This document shows positions 37,072-47,258 of a stretch of 64,000 nt of DNA, piece by piece. The stretch is taken from contig NZ_JAKCFI010000009.1 of assembly GCF_021412625.1 (NCBI RefSeq), forward strand, positions 1 through 64,000, read 5' to 3'. The notes below the pieces were generated by a model, which did no database searches, had not been told where the DNA came from, and saw only the letters and a program-made list of their open reading frames with translations. Numbering within the stretch: position 1 is the stretch's first letter; each line of letters starts with the position of its first letter. This DNA is from Myxococcus stipitatus (GTDB taxonomy: Bacteria; Myxococcota; Myxococcia; Myxococcales; Myxococcaceae). The position numbers and the translations under genes are program-made.

Positions 37072-37934
37072 GCGCTCCGCCTGGCCTCCGCGGCCTCCAG
37101 CATCGCCGGCAGCTCGCGCAGCATGCCCCGCGCGACGAACACGCGCGGCTCCAGGATGGGCAGCATCCGCCCGCCGGCGCGCAGCATGCCGATGAGCCCC
37201 TCGCGCAAGGGGCCGTGGTCCGCCCCTCCCACGCGCTCGCGCCGGTCGATGTCCGCCGCCCCGTACTCCTCCGGGTCCTTCACCGTGTCCACCGCCAGCG
37301 CCAGCGCCACGCCGTCCACCTGGATGACCACCAGCATGCGCTCCACGCGCGGCAGCTTGTGCTCCACGCTCAGCCGGCGCGCCACGTCCAGCACACACAG
37401 CGCCTCGCCCCGGACCTCCACGTATTCGCGCAGGTACGACGGCGCGGTGGGCAAGGGCCGCGTCGCCGGGTGCAGCAGCACCTCCCGCACCGAATCCAGG
37501 GGGACGGCGAACTCCAGCTCCCCCACCGTCACCCGCAGCACCAGCAGGGAACCCGTGCGCGCGCGCCGGCGCGCGTTGGCCAGCGCGTCCCCCACCGCCA
37601 GCAAGAGCTCGTCCGCGCGGAAGGGCTTGGCCAGGAACGTCTCCGCCCCCAGCCCCAGGCACGCCTCCGCGCGCGACTTCTCCGAGGAGATGATGATGAC
37701 CGGGATGTCGGCGGTGGACGGGTCCGACTTCATCCGCTGGAGGACCTCGTCGCCGTCCATCTCCGGCATGGACAGGTCCAGCAGCACCGCGGCCGGCTTG
37801 AGCCGCGCCACCTTCTCCAGCGCCTCGCGGCCGTTGCTCGCCGTGTGGATGGTGTAGTGGCCGGAGAGGATGGCCCGCTCCAGCGCCAGGATGGCGTCGC
37901 TGTCGTCGACGAGCAGCAGGGACGGCAGGCTCAC
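37068..37934 (-). CDS. Response regulator-CheW fusion (CheV domains in inverted order)
   Basis: A 288-aa protein from GTG. Residues 1-120 are a receiver (LLLVDDSDAI, phospho-Asp in VLLDLSMPEMDG, Lys in FLAKPFR). Residues 130-280 are a CheW-like domain (LVLRVTVGELEFAVPLDSVREVL, YVEVRGEALCVLDVARRL). CheV has CheW first and receiver second; here the order is reversed. I infer phosphorylation-dependent coupling of CheA to receptors. It lies 4 nt after the stop of the CheY-like gene and overlaps cheR. Confidence 0.9.
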   Translation of the reverse strand: MSLPSLLLVDDSDAILALERAILSGHYTIHTASNGREALEKVARLKPAAVLLDLSMPEMDGDEVLQRMKSDPSTADIPVIIISSEKSRAEACLGLGAETFLAKPFRADELLLAVGDALANARRRARTGSLLVLRVTVGELEFAVPLDSVREVLLHPATRPLPTAPSYLREYVEVRGEALCVLDVARRLSVEHKLPRVERMLVVIQVDGVALALAVDTVKDPEEYGAADIDRRERVGGADHGPLREGLIGMLRAGGRMLPILEPRVFVARGMLRELPAMLEAAEARRSA

Positions 37935-37938
37935 GGCA

Positions 37939-38325
37939 TCAGGCCTTGGACAGGAACTGACGGACGGTCTCCGTCAATTCGTGGTGGGACACCGGCTTCT
38001 GGATGAACGCGTTGGCGCCCGCCTCCGTGCCGCGCTGGCGCAGGTCCACGTTCTTCTCCGCCGTCAACAGCAGGATGGGCACCGAGCGCAGCTGGGCGTT
38101 GCGGCTGGCGCGCACCTCCTTCACGAAGGTGATGCCGTCCATCCCCGGCATGTTGATGTCCGCGATGACCAGGTTCACCGGCACGAGCTGGAGGATCTTC
38201 AGCGCGCGGGCGGCATCATCCGCCTCCAGCGTCTCCACCCGGAGGTTCATCAGGTAGATCTTGACGATGTTCCGAACGGTCGGGCTGTCGTCCACCAGCA
38301 AGACCTTGGTGCTGTTGGTGCTCAC
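37939..38325 (-). CDS. CheY-like response regulator, first gene of the chemosensory operon
   Basis: A 128-aa receiver from GTG. Acidic pair in VLLVDDSPTVR, phospho-Asp in LVIADINMPGMDG, Thr switch in LLLTAEK, Lys in FIQKPVSHHEL. No output domain. It may be the diffusible output of the CheA kinase in this operon. It resembles the receiver at 58.5 kb (both share the helix KIYLM). GTG at 38323-38325 was chosen because it starts directly before the receiver core; the frame is open further upstream but carries no domain there. Confidence 0.9.
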   Translation of the reverse strand: MSTNSTKVLLVDDSPTVRNIVKIYLMNLRVETLEADDAARALKILQLVPVNLVIADINMPGMDGITFVKEVRASRNAQLRSVPILLLTAEKNVDLRQRGTEAGANAFIQKPVSHHELTETVRQFLSKA

Positions 38326-38491
38326 GGTGCCACGGCTCCTGCGCAGGAGTCCGCGATGCGCGGAATCAGCCTGCGAAACGTTCGAGAGTCTACCGTGAGC
38401 GCTCTCACGGGAGAAAGCGGGGGGGGCCTGCCCTTCGTCCTGGAGGGCAGGCGGGTGTCGGATGGACCCGGCGGGCGCCTCGACCGGCCGC

Positions 38492-39322
38492 CTACTCGGC
38501 CGTGGGCGTGGAGCCGCCCGGGTCGCCGCCGCCGTCCGCCTGGGGGTCCACCGGAGGCGCCCCGATGGCGTGATAGCCACCGTCCACGTGGATCATTTCG
38601 CCCGTGGTGGAGGGGAGCCAGTCGGAGAGGAGGGCGCAGGCCGTCCTGGACACCATGTCGTGGCTGTCCTTGGAGCTCCAGCCCAGTGGGGCCTGACGAC
38701 CCCAGCCCTGCTCCAGGGCCTTGAAGCCGGGGATGCCCTTGGCGGCCATGGTGGACAGGGGACCGGCGGCGAGCGCGTTGACCCGGATGCCCTTGGGGCC
38801 CAGGTCGCGGGCCAGGTAGCGCACGGTGGCCTCCAGCGCCGCCTTGCACACGCCCATCCAGTCGTAGATGGGCCAGGCCACCCGGTTGTCGAAGTCCAGG
38901 GTGACGATGGAGCCGCCCGCCGTCATCAGGGGCGCGCACGCCACCGCCAGCTCCTTGAGGGAGTACGCGGAGATGCGGAACGCCGTCTGGACGCTCTCCC
39001 AGGGCGTGTTGAGGAAGTTGCCGCCCAGCGCGTCATCCGGGGCGTAGGCGATGCCGTGGAGCACGCCGTCCACCCGGCCCCACCGCTGCTGGAGCGACTG
39101 GGTGAGCGCGGCGAAGTGGGCGGTGTTGGTGACGTCCAGCTCCAGCACCTCGATGCCGGGCTTGAGGCGCTTGGCGCTGCGCTCCGTCAGCGACTTCGCC
39201 CGGCCGAAGCCGGTGAGGATGATTTCCGCGCCCTGCGCGAGGGCGTGCTCGGCGATGCCGAACGCGAGCGACTGGGGGGTGAGCACCCCGGTGATGAGCA
39301 GCTTCTTGCCCTGGAGCAGCAT
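38492..39322 (-). CDS. fabI: Enoyl-ACP reductase (NADH), InhA-like
   Basis: A 276-aa SDR-fold reductase. The N-terminus LLQGKKLLITGVLTPQSLAF has the atypical Gly motif of enoyl reductases. The catalytic Tyr and Lys are in YDWMGVCKAAL (Tyr-x6-Lys). From ALLSDWLPSTTGEMIHVDGG the C-terminus follows mycobacterial InhA more closely than E. coli FabI. A Pro/Gly-rich tail of 20 residues is extra. It catalyses the last step of each fatty acid elongation cycle. The gene diverges from sucA over 261 nt and ends 166 nt past the che operon start. Confidence 0.93.
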   Translation of the reverse strand: MLLQGKKLLITGVLTPQSLAFGIAEHALAQGAEIILTGFGRAKSLTERSAKRLKPGIEVLELDVTNTAHFAALTQSLQQRWGRVDGVLHGIAYAPDDALGGNFLNTPWESVQTAFRISAYSLKELAVACAPLMTAGGSIVTLDFDNRVAWPIYDWMGVCKAALEATVRYLARDLGPKGIRVNALAAGPLSTMAAKGIPGFKALEQGWGRQAPLGWSSKDSHDMVSRTACALLSDWLPSTTGEMIHVDGGYHAIGAPPVDPQADGGGDPGGSTPTAE

Positions 39323-39583
39323 GTGCGGCGGCCTCGTGGAAGAGGAAGGAGGGTGGAAAGCGCGCTGTCTAGCACTCCTTTCGATGAAAACGGGACGAAA
39401 CGCCCGCCCGTCGACCCGGGCCGTCCACCGCCCCCCATTCCGTGGCGCGCTTCTTTTCCGGGGCTGGGAACACCGCAGGTGAAGCTGGACTCAACATTGG
39501 CATTAACTGGGCCGCCGGGGATCGACAAAGATGCCGTGAAAACCCCCCAACGGGGCGCCCTTCCAGTAAAAGACCACACCGCC

Positions 39584-42446
39584 ATGGCGAACTTCCAGGA
39601 CACGTTCCTTTCCGGCGCCAACATCGATTTCATCGAGGGGCTCTACGCCCGCTACCTCGAGGACCCCACCAGCGTGGATGCCAGCTGGCGCGAGGTGTTC
39701 GAGCGAAACGATGGCGCCGGCCGTCCCATCTTCAACACGAAGCTGTTGGAGGCGCCGGTACCGGCGGCTCCCCCCGCGGGCAAGGCCAATGGGAAGGCCG
39801 CCGCGGTCCAGGCCCCGGCCGCCGCGCCCGCGGCCACCGGCCCCTCCTCCCTGGCGCTCGAGCTGCAGTCCAAGGTGGACCAGACGCTCTTCGCCTTCCG
39901 CCTGCGCGGCCACCTGCGCGCGGCGTTGGATCCGCTCGGCCGCCCCCGCCCGCCGCTGGACCACGTGGCGGACGTGGGCATGGTGGATGACGGCCACTTC
40001 TCCGCGCGCGAGCGCGAGCAGGAGGTGGAGAGCCACGGCGTGTTCGCGCAGCAGCGCGTGAAGCTCGCGGACCTGCTGACCCGCCTGCACCGGACCTATA
40101 CCGGCAGCATCGGCGTGGAAGTCATGCAGATCCTCGACAGCCAGCGGCGCCGCTGGCTGATGCAGCGCATGGAGCACAGCGAGAACCGCACCGCGTTCTC
40201 CGTGGAGGACCAGAAGCACATCCTCACCAAGCTCTCCTACGCGGAGGGCTTCGAGAACTTCCTCCACACCAAGTACGTGGGCGCCAAGCGCTTCAGCCTC
40301 GATGGTGGCGAGGCGCTCATCCCCATGCTCGACGCGGTGGCGGAGGTCGGCGCGGGGATGGGGCTGAAGGAGATCGTCATCGGCATGGCCCACCGCGGCC
40401 GCCTCAACGTGCTGACGAACATCCTGGGCAAGCAGCCCGGGCAGATCTTCAGCGAGTTCGACGGCCCCAAGGACCCCAAGGCGTACCTGGGCCGCGGCGA
40501 CGTGAAGTACCACATGGGCTTCTCGTCGGACCACGTCACGCGCCAGGGCCAGAACGTGCACCTGTCGCTGGCCTTCAACCCCAGCCACCTGGAGGCGGTC
40601 AACCCGGTGGTCGAGGGCCGCGTGCGCGCCAAGCAGGACCGCGGCGGCGACACCGAGCGCGTGGGCGTCATGCCCCTGCTCATCCACGGCGACGCGGCCT
40701 TCATGGGCCAGGGCGTGGTCGCGGAGACGCTCAACCTGTCCGGCCTCAAGGGCTACACCACCGGCGGCACGCTCCACATCGTCATCAACAACCAGGTCGG
40801 CTTCACCACCGACCCGCACGACTCCCGCTCCTCCATCTACGCGACCGCCATCGCCCAGATGCTGGACATCCCCGTGTTCCACGTGAACGGAGATGACCCG
40901 GAGGCGTGCGTGCACGTGGCGCGGCTGGCGGCGGAGTACCGCCAGACGTTCCACAGCGACGTGGTCATCGACCTCATCTGCTACCGCCGCTACGGCCACA
41001 ACGAGGGCGACGACCCCTCGTTCACGCAGCCGGCGATGTACGACATCATCCGCAAGCACCCGACGGTGCGCACGCTCTACGCGAAGGCGCTGGCGGAGCA
41101 GAACCGCATCCCCGCGGAGGAGTCGGAGGCCATCAAGCAGCGCTGCCTCCAGGAGTTCGACGCGGCGCTCGCACGGGCGCGGCAGGAGAGCCAGTTCAAG
41201 GAGCCCAGCGCGCTGGAGGGCCTGTGGAAGCCCTACCAGGGCGGGTCGCTGAAGAACGCGCCCCAGGTGCCCACCGGCGTGGACAAGGCGAAGCTGCGCG
41301 ACATCCTCCAGAAGCTGTGCGAGGTGCCCGAGGGCTTCCACGTGCACCGCGACGTGGAGCGCACGGTCATCAAGAAGCGCCTGGGCATGCTCGACAGCGA
41401 GGAGCTGCAGTGGAGCGAGGGCGAGTCGCTGGCGTACGCGACGCTCCTGTCGGAGGGCGCGTCGGTGCGCCTGTCCGGCCAGGACTGCGAGCGCGGCACC
41501 TTCAGCCACCGCCACTCCGTGCTGCACGACGTGCAGACGGGCGCCGAGTACACGCCGCTCAAGCAGTTCGCCACCGGCCGCGCGGGCTTCCACGTCGTCA
41601 ACAGCGCCCTGTCGGAGATGGGCGTCTTGGGCTTCGAGTACGGCTACAGCCTGGACGTGCCGGACGGCCTGACGCTGTGGGAGGCCCAGTTCGGTGACTT
41701 CGCCAACGGCGCGCAGATCATCATCGACCAGTTCATCGCCGCGGCGGAGAGCAAGTGGCGGCGGCTGAGCGGCATCACCCTGCTGTTGCCGCACAGCTAC
41801 GAGGGCCAGGGCCCCGAGCACTCCAGCGCCCGCCTCGAGCGCTTCCTGGACCTGTCCGCCGAGGACAACATCCAGGTGTGCTACCCCACCACGCCCGCGC
41901 AGATCTTCCACCTGCTGCGCCGCCAGGTGCGCCGCCCGGTGCGCAAGCCCCTGGTCATCATGTCGCCCAAGAGCCTGCTGCGCCGCCCGGAGGCGACGAG
42001 CAAGCTGGACGAGCTGGCCACCGGCGGCTTCCAGGAGGTCATCCTGGACAAGGTCGCGCCGGCGGGCGTGACGCGGCTGCTCTTGTGCAGCGGCAAGGTG
42101 TACTACGACCTCGTGAAGGCGCGGGACGAGCGCAAGGACGACAGCATCGCCATCGTCCGGGTGGAGCAGCTCTACCCGTTCCCCTTCGACGAGCTGGCGA
42201 ACCTGGTCGCCAGGCTGCCCAAGCTCGCGGAGCTCTACTGGGTGCAGGAGGAGCCCCGCAACGCGGGCGCGTGGCACTACATGTTCCCGCGCCTGCACGA
42301 CCTCGTCTCGTCGCGCTCGCAGCAGCCGGTGAAGTTGGGCTACATCGGGCGCGCGGAGGCCGCCAGCCCCGCAACCGGCTTCCCCAAGACTCACGAAATC
42401 GAGCAGCAGCTCATCATCGAGGAAGCCATCTTCCGAGGGACCAAGA

Positions 42447-42457
<11 letters not shown>
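39584..42457 (+). CDS. sucA: 2-oxoglutarate dehydrogenase E1 component
   Basis: A 957-aa thiamine-diphosphate enzyme. The N-terminal segment NFQDTFLSGANIDFIEGLY and a Pro/Ala linker match bacterial OdhA/SucA. Core blocks: GMAHRGRLNVL, HLEAVNPVVEG, GDAAFMGQGVVAET, CYRRYGHNEGDDPSFTQP (ThDP/Mg site and substrate) and LPHSYEGQGPEHSSAR. It decarboxylates 2-oxoglutarate and passes the succinyl group to SucB. The ATG at 39584 starts the family N-terminus; the frame is open well upstream but without homology. The stop overlaps sucB by 11 bp, a normal E1-E2 operon. The E3 gene is not next to it. Confidence 0.96.
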
Positions 42458-43664
<1,207 letters not shown>

Positions 43665-43692
43665 CGCACCGCGGCTTCCTCCCGCCAGGCAG

Positions 43693-43719
43693 GCCCGGGT
43701 TCGTCGCAACTCGGGCTTT
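43693..43719 (+). terminator. Terminator after sucAB
   Basis: GCCCGGGTT (43693-43701) pairs with AACTCGGGC (43708-43716), one G-U pair, 6-nt loop, followed by TTT. A second hairpin, GGCCGCC (43723-43729) with GGCGGCC (43743-43749), follows and may form part of the cold-shock leader. Confidence 0.65.
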
Positions 43720-43841
43720 CCAGGCCGCCAACTGGACTTCCAGGCGGCCATTTCACTACAAAGCGGGACGTCTCCCGGTCGTCGGGGGGCGGGAAGAACG
43801 GGCGACTCTCACGCGTCGCCCCGCAAGACCAAGGAAGTGCA

Positions 43842-44045
43842 ATGGCAACCGGTACCGTGAAGTGGTTCAACGACGCGAAGGGCTTCGGCTTCATCACCCA
43901 GGACGGGGGTGGTGAGGACGTTTTCTGCCACCACACCGCCATCAACATGGACGGCTTCCGCACGCTGGCAGAGGGCCAGAAGGTGGAGTTCGAGGTCACC
44001 CGCGGCCCCAAGGGTCTGCAGGCCCAGAACGTCCGCCCGGGCTGA
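43842..44045 (+). CDS. Cold-shock domain protein (CspA family)
   Basis: A 67-aa single OB-fold. RNP1 is KGFGFI and RNP2 is DVFCHH, with TGTVKWFNDAKG as the usual start. It binds single-stranded RNA and DNA as an RNA chaperone. AAGGAAG precedes the ATG. The upstream 120 nt hold a strong hairpin and could be a structured leader of the kind that regulates csp mRNAs. Whether this one is cold-induced cannot be read from sequence; such genes occur in several copies. Confidence 0.96.
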   Translation: MATGTVKWFNDAKGFGFITQDGGGEDVFCHHTAINMDGFRTLAEGQKVEFEVTRGPKGLQAQNVRPG

Positions 44046-44093
44046 GCGCTCGCGTCGTGACAGGCCCTTCCTCGTGAAGGGTCGTTGAACGGA

Positions 44094-44132
44094 GGCCCGG
44101 TCCCCAGTGGTGGAACCGGGCCCCTTGCTTTT
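44094..44132. terminator. Bidirectional terminator between csp and the DPP IV gene
   Basis: GGCCCGGT (44094-44101) and ACCGGGCC (44115-44122) are perfectly complementary, followed by CCTTGCTTTT. The hairpin separates two convergent genes. Confidence 0.75.
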
Positions 44133-44137
44133 CAGGG

Positions 44138-46354
44138 CTACAGGTTCTTCTTGAAGTGCTCCATGACGCGCTCCCACTGCCGCTCCTTCACGAGCGGGTC
44201 GGGCACCATGTGCGTCAGGCCGCTGAGCGGCAGCAGGTCGTGCGGCTTGCCCGCGCGGAACAGGGCGTCGCTGAGCTTGAGCGTGTGGAAGAAGTAGACG
44301 TTGTCGTCCGCGGTGCCGTGGATGAGCAGCAGCTTGCCGATGGGCGCCGCCTTCTTCGCGTAGGTGAGCAGCGAGGACACCTCGTACGCCTCCGGGTGCT
44401 CCTGGGGGACGCCCAGGTAGCGCTCGGTGTAGTGCGTGTCGTAGTCGAGCCAGTCCACCACCGGGGCGCCGGCCACCGCGGCCTTGAAGACGTCCGGGCG
44501 CTTGAGGGCGGCGAGCGCGGCCATGTAGCCGCCGAAGCTCCACCCCTCGATGCCCACGCGGTTGATGTCCACCTCGGGCACCACCTTGGCCAGCTCCTGG
44601 ATGGCGGCGACCTGGTCATCCAGCGTGACGGTGGCGAAGTCGTACTTCACCTCGCGCTCCCACGCGGTGCCGCGCAGCGGGGTGCCGCGCCCGTCGAACT
44701 TCACGACGAGGAAGCCCTGGTCCGCCATCCACTGCGCCATCAGGTGCGCGGCCATGGAGTGGTGCACCACGGTGGTGGTGGGGCCGCCGTACACCTCGAC
44801 GATGACGGGCAGCTTCTTGCCGGGCTTGAAGTCGCGCGGGCGGGTGATGGAGGCCCAGAAGCCCTTGGGGCCCACCTGGCGGACCTCCACGTTGGGGACG
44901 AAGGGCGGCTCCTGCGCCACCTCCGGCAGCACGCCCAGCTTCGTGCCGTCCGCGCGCAGCACCTGGGTGAGCGACATCGACTTCAGGCTGGAGGCGTTGA
45001 CGAGCAGCAGGCCGCCGTCCTTCGACGCGGAGCCCCCCTCGATGCCCTCCGCCGGGTTGCCGGTGGCGACGCGCTCGGGCGCCCCGCCCGGCTTCACGCG
45101 CCACAGCGCGCTCTGCGTGGGGTTGGGGCCGCCGTTGAAGTACAGGGTGCCGTCCTTCTGGACGTAGCGCCCCAGGCTCCGGAAGCCCGCGTCCGGCTTG
45201 ACGAGCGTGCGCTCCAGCGAACCGTCCGCCTTGCGCAGCTCCACCTCCGGGCCGCCGTTGCGCTCGGTGTACCAGAGGAAGCCGGAGCCATCCTCCTTCC
45301 ACAGCGGGAAGTCCTGCTCCAGGTTGAGCCAGGCCGGGTCCTTCTCGACGAGCAGCTCGCGCGTCTTGCCCGTGGCGGGGTCCACGGCGAGCAGCTGCTG
45401 CTCGGTCTGGGCGCGGTTCTGCACCAGGATGGTGAGCGGCCCGCCGCCCTTGGGCCACACGACGGTGGCCAGGTACGGGTACTTCGCCGCGTCCCACTGC
45501 ACCCACGTCGTCTTCGCGCCCGTCAGCGACGTGACGCCCAGGCGCACCTTCGCGTTGTTCTTGCCGGGGCGCGGGTAGGCGAAGTCCTCGCCGCCGCGCT
45601 CGGGGTGCATGACGTCGACGATGGTGAGCTTCTCGACCTCGGAGGTGTCGGCCTCCGTGTACGCGAAGGACTTCGCGTCCGGGCTCCACCAGTAGCCGGA
45701 GAAGCGGCCCATCTCCTCCTGGGCGACGAACTCGGCCACGCCGTGCGTCTTCGTCGGCGTGCCGCCCTTCGTCACGCGCTGCTCCTTGTTGGCGGCGACG
45801 TCGATGCGGTACAGGTCGTTGTCCCGGATGTAGGCCACCTGCTTGCCGTCCGGCGAGAAGCGCGGGTCCAGCGTGCCCGGGCCCGTCTTCAGCTCCGTCA
45901 CCTTGCCGCTGGCGCGCTCCACCACGTAGAGCCGACCGGACAGGGGCACCAGCAGGCGCGAGCCATCCTCGGAAATCTGGTAGTTGGTGAAGCCCCGGGC
46001 GCTGACGCGCATGCGCTCGCGGCGGGCCTTCTCCTCGGGGGTGAGGGTCTCCTCGGAGCCCTTGAGGAGCGCCTCCGGGGTGAGCACCTCCTGCGTCTGC
46101 CCCGTGGCCACGTCGAAGGCGTACAGCGTCTGCACGTTGGACGTGGGCTGGGTGCGCAGGAAGAGGACCTGCTTCTCATCCGGGGTGATGCGCACGCCCA
46201 CGGGGCGACCGCTGGAGAAGTTTCGCGTCTCCGAGAGCTGTCGCAGGAAGGTGTCTTGCTTGCGCTCCGAGGGGGACATGGGGAGGGGCTTCTGCTCCTG
46301 GGCGAAGGCGGCCGTGCTCACGAACAGGAGCGCGGCGGTAAGGACCTGGCGCAT
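44138..46354 (-). CDS. Secreted dipeptidyl peptidase IV-type serine peptidase (S9)
   Basis: A 738-aa protein with a signal peptide (MRQVLTAALLFVSTAAFAQ). The beta-propeller half carries the DPP IV Glu pair in AEFVAQEEMGRFSG, which binds the substrate N-terminus. The hydrolase half has the nucleophile in GWSFGGYMA, Asp in HGTADDNVYF and His in SGLTHMV. It removes X-Pro or similar dipeptides from peptides in the periplasm or outside, fitting predatory nutrition. ATG at 46352-46354. Two perfect inverted repeats precede it (see the regulatory feature). Confidence 0.95.
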   Translation of the reverse strand: MRQVLTAALLFVSTAAFAQEQKPLPMSPSERKQDTFLRQLSETRNFSSGRPVGVRITPDEKQVLFLRTQPTSNVQTLYAFDVATGQTQEVLTPEALLKGSEETLTPEEKARRERMRVSARGFTNYQISEDGSRLLVPLSGRLYVVERASGKVTELKTGPGTLDPRFSPDGKQVAYIRDNDLYRIDVAANKEQRVTKGGTPTKTHGVAEFVAQEEMGRFSGYWWSPDAKSFAYTEADTSEVEKLTIVDVMHPERGGEDFAYPRPGKNNAKVRLGVTSLTGAKTTWVQWDAAKYPYLATVVWPKGGGPLTILVQNRAQTEQQLLAVDPATGKTRELLVEKDPAWLNLEQDFPLWKEDGSGFLWYTERNGGPEVELRKADGSLERTLVKPDAGFRSLGRYVQKDGTLYFNGGPNPTQSALWRVKPGGAPERVATGNPAEGIEGGSASKDGGLLLVNASSLKSMSLTQVLRADGTKLGVLPEVAQEPPFVPNVEVRQVGPKGFWASITRPRDFKPGKKLPVIVEVYGGPTTTVVHHSMAAHLMAQWMADQGFLVVKFDGRGTPLRGTAWEREVKYDFATVTLDDQVAAIQELAKVVPEVDINRVGIEGWSFGGYMAALAALKRPDVFKAAVAGAPVVDWLDYDTHYTERYLGVPQEHPEAYEVSSLLTYAKKAAPIGKLLLIHGTADDNVYFFHTLKLSDALFRAGKPHDLLPLSGLTHMVPDPLVKERQWERVMEHFKKNL

Positions 46355-46366
46355 GCGTAGTCGAGT

Positions 46367-46400
46367 TCCCGCCCGTGGCGGGACTCCTTTCGTGGAAAGG
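46367..46400. promoter_or_regulatory. Two adjacent perfect inverted repeats in a divergent region
   Basis: TCCCGCC-CGT-GGCGGGA (46367-46383) and CCTTTC-GTG-GAAAGG (46386-46400) are separated by two bases, in the 118-nt gap between the DPP IV and UPF0489 genes. Read on the minus strand, the first ends 12 nt before the DPP IV start codon. Its 3' arm holds the only GGGA-type ribosome binding site, so it could occlude initiation; an operator role is the alternative. Confidence 0.5.
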
Positions 46401-46472
46401 TGCGGAGCAGCCTACACTCGGCCGCGCCGCGGGCCCGGGTGAACGCCGGACGCGGGAGAGGATTCCCGAGGT

Positions 46473-47249
46473 ATGGAGATGGAAGACGACGCCCTGCGGC
46501 ACCTGCGCCTGGCGGGGGTCATCCGCGTGGGGTTGGGGGGAGGCAGGGGGCCGAGCGACGCGTACATCTTCGACCCCCATCGGCTCGCCCTCCCCGCCTG
46601 GGCCTTCGCGCTGGGTGAGGGAGGGCCACCCGCGCTGTTGGTGACGCTGGACCGACACCTGGACGTGGTGGTGCCCCGCCACCCGGAGGCCGTGCCGGAC
46701 CGCTCGGCGGGGCTGAGGGCGCTGGACGAGTACACCCGCTGGTCGCTCGACGTGCGCAACTACGACCACATCCTGGCGGCCATGGAGGCGGGGCTGGTGG
46801 GGGACGCCCTGCTGTTGGCGCGCGCCCGGCCCCGGGGGGCCTTCGCGGGGGACACGTACGTCGACACGCGGGGGCGTGCGCACCGGCTGGTGGTGGTGCC
46901 CACGGTGGACCGCGCCGCGGAGGCGTGGAACCACCCGGCCCCGGGCGACGCGGTGCGCGACGTGCTGGAGGGCGCCTCGCGGGTGCTGCTGGACGTGGAC
47001 CTGGACTGCTTCACGTCGCTGAGCGACGCGGACCCGACCACGGTGCTGCCGTGGCCTCGCGCCATCCTCCGCGAGTTCCTGCTGCCGGAGGGTTCTGGCC
47101 CCTTCTGGGACGCGGTGCTGGAGCGGACGGTGGCGCTCACGCTGGCCCGCGAGCCGCATCACTGCGGAGGGCTGCTCGCGTCGGGGGAGCTGTTCCGCGA
47201 CGCGGCGGAGGTCCTGTTCCGGGAGCTGTTGCGCGTCGAGCCGCCGTGA
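46473..47249 (+). CDS. UPF0489-family protein, probably arginase-fold
   Basis: A 258-aa protein. LLVTLDRHLDVVVP gives a DxHxD element, and LLDVDLDCFTS gives DxDxD, both placed as metal ligands in ureohydrolase folds. A GLLASGELFRDAA block ends it. The UPF0489 family includes enzymes reported to convert arginine in peptides to ornithine; no RiPP precursor or partner is visible here, so that role is not claimed. Its 3' end lies 9 nt from the convergent Omp85 gene. It shares a short divergent promoter region with the DPP IV gene. Confidence 0.65.
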   Translation: MEMEDDALRHLRLAGVIRVGLGGGRGPSDAYIFDPHRLALPAWAFALGEGGPPALLVTLDRHLDVVVPRHPEAVPDRSAGLRALDEYTRWSLDVRNYDHILAAMEAGLVGDALLLARARPRGAFAGDTYVDTRGRAHRLVVVPTVDRAAEAWNHPAPGDAVRDVLEGASRVLLDVDLDCFTSLSDADPTTVLPWPRAILREFLLPEGSGPFWDAVLERTVALTLAREPHHCGGLLASGELFRDAAEVLFRELLRVEPP

Positions 47250-47258
47250 GGCGCCGGC

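Noticed and set aside
35836..37662. 608-codon frame spanning cheR and the RR-CheW gene
   Set aside because: Only residues from the ATG at 37071 onward match CheR; the upstream part is antisense-like low complexity.
38462..39583. N-terminal extension of SucA by 374 codons
   Set aside because: Runs through fabI on the opposite strand and lacks any homology; the SucA family start is at 39584.
43720..43841. Riboswitch in the cold-shock leader
   Set aside because: Only hairpins are visible; no conserved ligand-binding core is recognisable.
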